A stretch of DNA of 41,904 nucleotides from a virus, in IMG/VR virus record IMGVR_UViG_3300034072_000546, positions 1-41,904 of that record. One strand, given 5' to 3'. The notes beneath the pieces were generated by a model. It saw nothing but the letters and a program-made list of their open reading frames with translations. It had not been told where the DNA came from and made no database searches. How positions within the stretch are numbered: the stretch's first letter is position 1; every line of letters begins with the position of its first letter. Shown one piece after another: positions 35,544 through 41,904 of this stretch. The position numbers and the translations under genes are program-made.

Positions 35544-37373
35544 GTGGCCGACTTCGCAACCCTAGTTTTGAACGCGGATAGCCGTGGCCTTGTCACTGGA
35601 GAGCAGGCTCTTGACCGTCTCGCTGCGACTGCGGAACGAACGGAAGACAGGACCGGCAAGGCGCTGGAAGGCGTAGGGAAAGCCTCGAAGGAAGTTGCAA
35701 AGCAAAGCACCTACGCAAGCCAAGCGTTGCGAATGCAGACAATGCAGTTATCTCAAATCGCACAGCAAGCTAGTGCGACTGGAAACATTATGCAGGCTGT
35801 CGCGATCCAAATTCCCGACCTTGCTCTAGCATTCGGCCCTATTGGGATTGCCGCTGGTGCCGCCGCTGGTGCGGTTCTCTCTTACTTTTCGACTATTACG
35901 GATAATTCGGATGACTCCGCCGTTCTTTTGAAAGAGCAGGAAGCGCTTATCCGCAGTGTTGCTGAACGTTGGGGAGAGGCATTCCCGCCGCTTCAACAGT
36001 ATGTAGACACGCTTGAGAAAGCGAATGACCTAGCCGGGCTTAGGGCCGGGGCGACTGCGACGATAGGCGATGAATTCGATAAGATCAGCGAGAAGGTCGA
36101 AAGCTTCAATGGTGAATACGGACGGACGCTAGACCTCCTCGATTCTACTGACGGAACGAACGAGAGCGTAATGGCGCTCACAACTGCGTTCCAAGACCTA
36201 GAAGAGAAGATCAAGACTAACAGCGCTACGATTGAGGATTTTCAGCGTGTCCAGAACGCCGCGTCAAAGGTTGCCGCAAACGAAGGGTTTGAGGATATCA
36301 AAACCTTCGCATCAGCTTTTTCATGGCTCACTTTTCAGGTGCAGGGGTCTCTGGACAAGATAGCGGAACTAAGGCCAGCACTCACAGGCCTTGGCCTTCA
36401 ATTGCAGCCGCATACGTGGCGCAGTGCTGGTATGAGCGGCCAAAGCGCCGATGGCGGAATCCAAGGCAACGGCTTCATACTGCCTGAGGATGGACCGTTG
36501 CCCGGGTCTAGGCCGTCAATCGAACTCTCTGGCCTGCCGGGCGCGAATAAGCGCGACCGTGCGGCAGCCAGCGCCGCCAAGAAATACGAGCGCGAACGCC
36601 AATCTGTCGCAGACCTCATCAAAGAGCTTGAAGAAGAACTTAGCCTCGTAGGCCAGACCGAAACGGCGAAGCGCTCTGCCGCAGCGATCCGGCAAGCTGG
36701 CGCAACTGCGACCGATCAGGAAAAGGAAGCCATTGCCAGCCTCATCGCGCAGATCGACGCCGAGCAAGAGGCCCGTGATCGACAGATCGACACGATGGAC
36801 CAGTATAAGGATTCCGTCGGAAGCGTTCTCGATGACGTCCGGTCCGCAATGGACGACGGAAAAATCACTTGGGACGAATGGGCCGATATCGCTCTGAACG
36901 CACTGGATAAGGTCATAAATCGTATCCAAGACGATTTGCTCAATGCTTTGTTTTCCGTCGAAAATATGGGTTCTGGTGGAGGCGGTGGAGGGTTCCTAAG
37001 CTCTTTGTTCGGCGGATTGTTCGGTGGTAGCACTGGCGGATTTGCGAAGCTCCCATCGGTCGGTCCTGTTCCTATCGCTCGACCCAGCTTCGATGGCGGC
37101 GGTTATACGGGCTCAGGCGCGCGGGCAGGTGGCTTGGATGGCAAGGGCGGCTTCTGGGCGATGATGCACCCAGACGAAACGGTGATCGACCACACCAAAG
37201 GCCAGTCAGCATCGTCTCAAGCCGGCGGGGAGTCGAGAGTTGTCATCGAACTGTCGCCAGACCTTGAAGGCCGCGTAATGCGGAACACCGCTAACCAGAC
37301 CGTCCAAATCATGAAGCAAGACAAGAGAAACAGTTCTGACCGCTACCAGAACGGAGGAAGTCAGAATGCCTGA
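35544..37373 (+). CDS. Tape measure protein
   Basis: 609 aa from GTG at 35544, with AGGAG upstream. Features: an N-terminal helical domain (ADSRGLVTGEQALDRLAATA), QLSQIAQQASATGNIMQAVA and a hydrophobic AFGPIGIAAGAAAGAVLSYF segment typical of tape measures, a long helical body with Lys/Glu-rich coils (KKYERERQSVADLIKELEEE), then Gly-rich GGGGGGFLSSLFGGLFGGST and a C-terminal GFWAMMHPDETVIDHTKG. The length sets tail length; by the usual ratio this is a fairly short tail. It follows the accessory island rather than the chaperones, which is unusual. Confidence 0.92.
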   Translation: MADFATLVLNADSRGLVTGEQALDRLAATAERTEDRTGKALEGVGKASKEVAKQSTYASQALRMQTMQLSQIAQQASATGNIMQAVAIQIPDLALAFGPIGIAAGAAAGAVLSYFSTITDNSDDSAVLLKEQEALIRSVAERWGEAFPPLQQYVDTLEKANDLAGLRAGATATIGDEFDKISEKVESFNGEYGRTLDLLDSTDGTNESVMALTTAFQDLEEKIKTNSATIEDFQRVQNAASKVAANEGFEDIKTFASAFSWLTFQVQGSLDKIAELRPALTGLGLQLQPHTWRSAGMSGQSADGGIQGNGFILPEDGPLPGSRPSIELSGLPGANKRDRAAASAAKKYERERQSVADLIKELEEELSLVGQTETAKRSAAAIRQAGATATDQEKEAIASLIAQIDAEQEARDRQIDTMDQYKDSVGSVLDDVRSAMDDGKITWDEWADIALNALDKVINRIQDDLLNALFSVENMGSGGGGGGFLSSLFGGLFGGSTGGFAKLPSVGPVPIARPSFDGGGYTGSGARAGGLDGKGGFWAMMHPDETVIDHTKGQSASSQAGGESRVVIELSPDLEGRVMRNTANQTVQIMKQDKRNSSDRYQNGGSQNA

Positions 37374-38016
37374 TCCGATAGCACTTCCCGCGATCCCGTG
37401 GAACCAAGTTGATTTTGTCCCCGTCAGCCCTGTTTCCGCCAACCGCATGGAAGGCCGGCGCACGGAAGTTCAGGCTTTCGGAACGCCGTACTGGACTGCC
37501 AAATATTCCACCGGAACTCTGCTCCCTGTCCAGTCCGGTCTATTTGATGCGTTCATGATGAAGGCAGATGCCCGAGGCACAACGTTTCTTGGTTATGACG
37601 TTTGGCGGCCCCGTCCTATCGCGATGGACACTGGAGCGCCGCTCTCTGGCACGAAGGCGGCGGGCGGCGCTTTCAACGGTGACGTGTTCTTTCAGGCCGT
37701 GAGCGCAAACACGCTGTATCTCGGCGGCCTGCCTGCCGGCTTCACTTTCACCCCCGGCGATTATGTCGAGGTGAGATCCAGCGTTTTGAAACGATCCCTT
37801 CACCGGATAACCGAGCCCGCAGTATCGGACGCTAATGGCTTTGCGACCGTTCAGATCATGTACCCGCTCGATACCCAGAACTTCAACGCCACATGCACGG
37901 GGCATCTCGAAAAGCCAGCGTGTGTCATGTTGATCGATCCCGGCAGTGCCCAAGCTACAAAATCTCTTGGTAGTAGGGAGACGTCGTTCAGCGCGACCGA
38001 GGTATTCTTCTCATGA
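37366..38016 (+). CDS. Distal tail / minor tail protein
   Basis: 216 aa starting MPDPIALPAIPWNQVDFVPV. Beta-rich: EVQAFGTPYWTAKYSTGTLL, DAFMMKADARGTTFLGYDVW, FTPGDYVEVRSSVLKRSLHR, ending TSFSATEVFFS. Position right after the tape measure and the overall pattern fit a distal tail protein that joins tube and tip in rhizobial siphoviruses. Confidence 0.75.
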   Translation: MPDPIALPAIPWNQVDFVPVSPVSANRMEGRRTEVQAFGTPYWTAKYSTGTLLPVQSGLFDAFMMKADARGTTFLGYDVWRPRPIAMDTGAPLSGTKAAGGAFNGDVFFQAVSANTLYLGGLPAGFTFTPGDYVEVRSSVLKRSLHRITEPAVSDANGFATVQIMYPLDTQNFNATCTGHLEKPACVMLIDPGSAQATKSLGSRETSFSATEVFFS

Positions 38017-38240
38017 GCCTTGCTTACCCCATGGACCTGATCCGATTTGAATTTGGAGAGGCAGTCACAACCCGAAGTGTTGTATTCAATTCGCCAGACT
38101 CTTCCCCGGCGAGAGAAGGGTCTGGAAAGCTTTCTCCAGATGACTGGATTGTTCGTCTGCCGCCTGCCGAGTGGGAAACTCATGTGGGATTAGAAAATCA
38201 AGACGCATGCTCAGCGAATAAAGAACGAGGCGGACGATAA
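38013..38240 (+). pseudogene. Possible truncated tail gene
   Basis: ATG at 38013 is ATGA-coupled to the distal tail gene and starts MSLAYPMDLIRFEFGEAVTT, but from 38086 the frame lies over the oppositely read gene 38086-38466 and then becomes polar and shapeless before stopping. Only the first 25 codons are free of that overlap. Either a short real protein or the stump of a gene cut by insertion of the minus-strand gene. Confidence 0.35.
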
Positions 38241-38466
38241 ACCTGTCTCCCATCTGCGTTGTGACGACGTCAATTCTGTCTGCGTAGAGACCGCTTTGGA
38301 CCTCTGGGTGCGTCATCATTGCGGACGCAAGGTAAGACAAGAGCTTGGCGGGGCTTTCTACCGGTATCTCAACCGTTGACTTCTTGCCTAACGAGTTTTG
38401 CCCCTTGAGTGAAAGCGACCCCGAAGACGGGTCGTAATTCAGATGATCGATTGATTTGAGTTTCAT
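38086..38466 (-). CDS. Small accessory protein on the opposite strand
   Basis: 126 aa starting MKLKSIDHLNYDPSSGSLSL. Segments STVEIPVESPAKLLSYLASA and DRIDVVTTQMGDRFIVRLVL, then a charged helical end (EQSSHLEKAFQTLLSPGKSL). Strand, length and layout (beta start, 'll..l..a(m)', then strands) are like the gene at 34824, so the two may be distant relatives. A lone opposite-strand gene within the tail module suggests an independently expressed moron. Confidence 0.66.
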   Translation of the reverse strand: MKLKSIDHLNYDPSSGSLSLKGQNSLGKKSTVEIPVESPAKLLSYLASAMMTHPEVQSGLYADRIDVVTTQMGDRFIVRLVLYSLSMRLDFLIPHEFPTRQAADEQSSHLEKAFQTLLSPGKSLAN

Positions 38467-38518
38467 GGTCTAGCCCCCTGTTGAGGCGCTAGCGAACCAT
38501 ATCGAAGAGGATTCAGCA

Positions 38519-38758
38519 ATGCAGCACGCTCGGTACGAAATTGGATGCCACTTTGACGACAAGGGCAACCCTTTGGTCGTTGTCGATGGAAAGATTTTCG
38601 GCACGGTGGATGAAGTGAAAAAGCTCATCCACATGTTCGAAGTTGACGCTGTCCCCAAGGCTTCGATGTCCTTCGTGAACCGTGATGAGGTGGCGCAAAT
38701 GATACGTGCGCACTGCAAGTCCCAGATCAACGTCGCTATTAATGGCGGCCAGGCATGA
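38519..38758 (+). CDS. Small tail-region protein
   Basis: 79 aa, MQHARYEIGCHFDDKGNPLV onward, with GAGGA upstream. DGKIFGTVDEVKKLIHMFEV suggests a small alpha/beta domain. Stop overlaps the next start (ATGA). Function unknown. Confidence 0.6.
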   Translation: MQHARYEIGCHFDDKGNPLVVVDGKIFGTVDEVKKLIHMFEVDAVPKASMSFVNRDEVAQMIRAHCKSQINVAINGGQA

Positions 38759-39342
38759 GCATTGATCCAGTCGTCGCAGCGCAGATCGAGAAGGGCCGCA
38801 TCGCTCGCCTCGACCTGATCCGCTTCGATCTCCCCGGCAAGACGGTGGGTTATCATCGCGGTGGCCGCCCTTACGTTTACAATGGGCTTACCTATCTGCC
38901 GAACCGGTTTCTGGATATCGGCAGCATGACTTCTGCGGTGGGAACGGCGGTCACGACGCGCACCATTACGTTCTCGGATATTCCGGTTACCGATCCCGAC
39001 GATGCAGTCGCGAAGATCGAGGAGTTTGACTACCAGAACTCCCCGGTCATTATCGCCCACCTTTGCGGCGTGCCGAACACGAATGAGGTTTTGGGCATCC
39101 TCGCATCTTCCATCTATGAGATCGACCAGGTGCGTTACAACAAGGGCGCTGTATCGGGCTCTGAGCGCACGCTGACGATGGAGATCGACCTACAGCCGCC
39201 GGGACGCTCGGCGCGCGGCTCTACCGGCGTCAAGCGCTCGATCGCTGAACAGCAGTTCGACAATAGCCCTACAGACACTGGCCTCGAGTATGTGGCCACC
39301 AACGCCAGCATTCCTGAGGAATGGGGCCAGAGGCAAGGCTGA
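38755..39342 (+). CDS. Minor tail protein (DUF2163-like)
   Basis: 195 aa starting MSIDPVVAAQIEKGRIARLD. Strands LIRFDLPGKTVGYHRGGRPY, then VYNGLTYLPNRFLDIGSMTS, TRTITFSDIPVTDP and a C-terminal TLTMEIDLQPPGRSARG match the 'l.r.dl..g....yh.G...y..ngl.Y.......' layout of baseplate-hub-like proteins around DUF2163 in alphaproteobacterial phages and gene transfer agents. It precedes the peptidase gene, as usual. Confidence 0.78.
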   Translation: MSIDPVVAAQIEKGRIARLDLIRFDLPGKTVGYHRGGRPYVYNGLTYLPNRFLDIGSMTSAVGTAVTTRTITFSDIPVTDPDDAVAKIEEFDYQNSPVIIAHLCGVPNTNEVLGILASSIYEIDQVRYNKGAVSGSERTLTMEIDLQPPGRSARGSTGVKRSIAEQQFDNSPTDTGLEYVATNASIPEEWGQRQG

Positions 39343-39346
39343 CCAC

Positions 39347-39751
39347 ATGAACCGTTTCCGAATTGTTGAGGCTACGCTAACTGCGGAGCTGGCGAAGCCG
39401 TATGCCTATGGCACAGCCGATTGCTTCTTCATGGGCTGCGCGATGATTGACGCACTCACAGGGGCAGAGACGGCCAAGAAGTACCTCGGCAGCTACAAGA
39501 CCCTCGCAGGCGCCCAGAGAGCGCTCAGGAAGCGCAAGCACAAGTCTCTGGTGACATTCTTCGAGAAAGAGCTGGATCAGCCCTCTAAGGGCGCTGCGGA
39601 AGCGCGGCTAGGTGATCTCGTCATTCTCCGCCTCGCTGATGGTGCCGAGCATGTGGGCGTCTGTCTCGGAACGCGCTTCGTCACGAAAACACCTGACGGC
39701 CGGCAGGATTACGGCCTCGGGGAAGTTATCGCCGCCTTTCACATCGGATAA
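39347..39751 (+). CDS. Tail NlpC/P60-like peptidase (DUF6950-like)
   Basis: 134 aa from ATG at 39347. Catalytic Cys in PYAYGTADCFFMGCAMIDAL, His in GAEHVGVCLGTRFVTKT, with LGDLVILRLADGAEH before it, the order of NlpC/P60 papain-like peptidases. Tail-tip peptidases cut cell-wall peptides to open a path for DNA. The 'G..DC......a.dAltG' opening is like DUF6950. Confidence 0.82.
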   Translation: MNRFRIVEATLTAELAKPYAYGTADCFFMGCAMIDALTGAETAKKYLGSYKTLAGAQRALRKRKHKSLVTFFEKELDQPSKGAAEARLGDLVILRLADGAEHVGVCLGTRFVTKTPDGRQDYGLGEVIAAFHIG

Positions 39752-39757
39752 TCATCA

Positions 39758-41904
39758 ATGATCTTTACCGCTATCGGGACGGCGATTGCCGGAGCGCTAT
39801 TTGCTGGCTCTACGCTTGCCGCCACACTGATCGGCGGCGCGCTGGCGTTCGGCACCAGCCTAGCTTTCAGCTATCTCAAGCGCCCGAAGAAACGCACCTA
39901 CACCGCAGTTCAGGGCGAAACTCAGTACGGCGGCGATATCGACGTGCAGACGTTATATGGCCACGGCAAGACGAAAGGCCAGCGCACCTATTATGCGAAG
40001 TGGGGGCAGGGGAACAAATACAACGCTGAGGTTTTCGTGCTGGCTAACGGCTGGTGCGATGGTCTGTTCGATTACTGCTTCGTCTACGGCGAACGGCGCG
40101 CGCTAATCCAGGTTGGCAATGTCGGGGGCGAAGCTGCGCATTATCGCGTTGATGGATTCAGCGACAAGATTTCGATCCGCTTCTACGACGGCCGCCCGGG
40201 TCAGTCGGTTGACGGCAAATTGGTCGGCGACACCGCCGCTCTTGGTAACACATGGAAGAGCACGAGCGTCAATGCTGGCCAGTGCTATGTGATTGTCGAG
40301 CGCCTTTATGACAGTGCGCTGTTCGAGAAGGGCAAGCCCGAGTTCGAGTTCGTCATGCGTGGTCTCCGCGAGTATGACCCCCGTAAGGATTCGACGGTCG
40401 CCGGCGGCTCGGGCCCGCAGCGCATTAACGATCCTGCAACGTGGGTATTCACGCGCAACCCCGCTGTGCACCGGCTGAATTATCAGCTTGGCCTCAGGGC
40501 GCTGAACTCCGGTCGCACGCTGATTGGCGAAGGCAAGTCGCTCGGGCAACTCGACCTGGCAACCTACTTCGTCGCGATGAACGTTTGCGACACCATCAAA
40601 GCCGGGAAGCCGACGTATGAATGCGGCCTTTGGGTAACCGGTGCTGACGATCATACGGAAATCCTCAAGGAGTTTGAGGATGCTATGGCGGGCTATGGCC
40701 TGAACCGTCGTGGCCTGTCTGGCGTCATCGCTGGTGCGCCTCAGATTCCAGTTCTTGGAATCACAAAGGATGATCTCGATACCGGCCGGTCGAGCGAGTA
40801 CCAGTTCAGGAAATCGGCTTTCGAGCGGTATAACCACATCTCCGGTCAATTCCTGTCGATTGATGACAACTGGAACCCACAGAGCCTCAAGCCGGTCTAT
40901 TCGAATGCCGACGTGGCCGCCGATGGCCGCAACCGGCAGACGAGCAATGATTTCCTTCAGGTTACCGACCCGGATATCGCGCAATACCTTTTGACGATCC
41001 GGTATCGTCAGAATCGTATGGGCGGCACAGCTACCCTGCCTGTCAGCCTCCGGGTGGGTCTGAAGGTGCAGGAAGGCGAGTGGATCGCCTGGAACGGCCG
41101 CACGTGGATGATCTCCGAGTGGCTATGCGACGAAAGCTTCAACATTACGCTGAAGCTTTCGGAGACCAGCGCTGATATCTACGACGATGGCGGTATTGAT
41201 CCTGGGCCGGTGGTTATTCCGCCGACACCTCCGGTCAATCCATCCGTCCTGACGACCGTGCAGGACTTCGCGGTTGAAACCGGAATGATCGAGGGCGCGG
41301 AAGGGTTTCAGACGCCAGTTCTCCGGTTCTCGTGGGATTTCCCAGATGATCCCACCATCATCGAAGTCATCTTCGAATATAGGATCAGCGGTCAGACAAC
41401 GATCTATACCGATGTCTACACATGCAAAGATCCGGAAGTCGTAAACGAGTTTGGACGGGTTGAGTACCAGACCTCCAAGGATGTGATATCGGGTGTTTTC
41501 TACAATGCCCGCGCAACTATTCGGACCAGACCTGACCGGTTCAAGACCTACACGCCGTGGGTCACATCGGCCAACGTAACCGGCAATCAGACGGTGTTCG
41601 CAGAGGTCGACCTGTCGAATATTGAAGATGCCCTTGGTTGGCTTCGTAATAGCACCAGAACCGCACAGGATGCCATCGACGGCCTCATCGCCGCGCAGAT
41701 GGAACTGGCAACGGTCGCGTATAAAGACACGCGGAAGCTTGCCAGAGAGCTGTCTGTCGAGCTTGGCGCGGCACGCGCTGAATATCGTGAGGATATCCAG
41801 CTTGCCGTAAACGAAACCATGGCCGTGGCCGGTAAGGTGGAGACACTGACGGCGGCGCTGGGTGGGAATAGTGCTTCTGTAAATATCGCTTGGGCAGCTC
41901 TCGC
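39758..41904 (+). CDS. Tail tip / host specificity protein, N-terminal part
   Basis: ATG at 39758 opens a frame of 715 codons with no stop up to the window end. It starts with a hydrophobic segment (MIFTAIGTAIAGALFAGSTL), then VQGETQYGGDIDVQTLYGHG, ANGWCDGLFDYCFVYGERRA, WVTGADDHTEILKEFEDAMA, and later fibronectin-like strands (VEYQTSKDVISGVFYNARAT). It is like lambda J-type and rhizobial tail-tip proteins: an N-terminal hub then receptor-binding parts. The C-terminal, host-determining end is outside the window. Confidence 0.85.
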   Translation, partial: MIFTAIGTAIAGALFAGSTLAATLIGGALAFGTSLAFSYLKRPKKRTYTAVQGETQYGGDIDVQTLYGHGKTKGQRTYYAKWGQGNKYNAEVFVLANGWCDGLFDYCFVYGERRALIQVGNVGGEAAHYRVDGFSDKISIRFYDGRPGQSVDGKLVGDTAALGNTWKSTSVNAGQCYVIVERLYDSALFEKGKPEFEFVMRGLREYDPRKDSTVAGGSGPQRINDPATWVFTRNPAVHRLNYQLGLRALNSGRTLIGEGKSLGQLDLATYFVAMNVCDTIKAGKPTYECGLWVTGADDHTEILKEFEDAMAGYGLNRRGLSGVIAGAPQIPVLGITKDDLDTGRSSEYQFRKSAFERYNHISGQFLSIDDNWNPQSLKPVYSNADVAADGRNRQTSNDFLQVTDPDIAQYLLTIRYRQNRMGGTATLPVSLRVGLKVQEGEWIAWNGRTWMISEWLCDESFNITLKLSETSADIYDDGGIDPGPVVIPPTPPVNPSVLTTVQDFAVETGMIEGAEGFQTPVLRFSWDFPDDPTIIEVIFEYRISGQTTIYTDVYTCKDPEVVNEFGRVEYQTSKDVISGVFYNARATIRTRPDRFKTYTPWVTSANVTGNQTVFAEVDLSNIEDALGWLRNSTRTAQDAIDGLIAAQMELATVAYKDTRKLARELSVELGAARAEYREDIQLAVNETMAVAGKVETLTAALGGNSASVNIAWAAL

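Overview
The window is most of a temperate siphovirus genome (prophage or free phage) with a long non-contractile tail. The replication, terminase and tail genes look like those of phages of Rhizobiales-type Alphaproteobacteria (Agrobacterium/Rhizobium/Ochrobactrum relatives). That host call is inference from protein flavour and moderately high GC; no host gene, integrase, attachment site or lysis gene is visible. Both ends are inside genes, so the genome continues on both sides.

Layout. (1) 1-6211, minus strand: a leftward early operon with start/stop-coupled genes. It carries a recombination module (ERF annealing protein, YqaJ exonuclease, NinB-like protein, HNH nuclease) and many small proteins. 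(2) 6212-7352: immunity and control region. An XRE repressor gene is read leftward, two divergent early promoters carry four copies of one 19-bp operator, and about 400 nt of strongly structured non-coding sequence ends in an orphan plus-strand terminator. (3) 7353-19553, plus strand: rightward early genes. These are Cro-like and XRE-DUF7352 regulators, a putative Fe(II)/2OG oxygenase, an RMF-like protein, RuvC-like resolvase, a helicase-methyltransferase fusion, a DnaB-type helicase, a C5 methyltransferase with a long gene embedded in another frame, and a DnaA-domain-IV protein. The block ends in a candidate pseudoknotted RNA element and a terminator. (4) 19682-20430: a short leftward operon under a promoter with a perfect operator palindrome. 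(5) 20582-31677: GIY-YIG nuclease, terminase, portal, scaffold, capsid, connector and tail-tube genes. It has a lambda-type -1 frameshift in the tail chaperones and a second possible -1 frameshift in the head-morphogenesis gene. (6) 31680-35483: an accessory island inside the tail module. It holds a MazF-like/XRE pair, a Tat-type lipoprotein, then a cassette of structured leader, 221-aa protein with a RAMP/Cas7-like sequence layout, 172-aa helical protein, a roughly 235-nt array of degenerate GGYNN pentamers, and a terminator, followed by minus-strand small genes. (7) 35544-41904: tape measure, distal tail proteins, NlpC/P60-like peptidase and the start of the tail-tip/host-specificity protein.

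The strongest candidate for an undescribed system is the 33137-34734 cassette. A protein with RAMP-like features and an all-helical partner are read in the same direction as a terminator-bounded array of about 48 five-base units, in which GG plus a pyrimidine is fixed and two bases vary. The array does not look coding and is not a CRISPR. Other items worth testing are the structured RNA at 6411-6813, the pseudoknot-like element at 19557-19638, and the overlapping gene pair inside the cytosine methyltransferase.

All calls come from reading the sequence and from memory of protein families. No database search or folding program was run.
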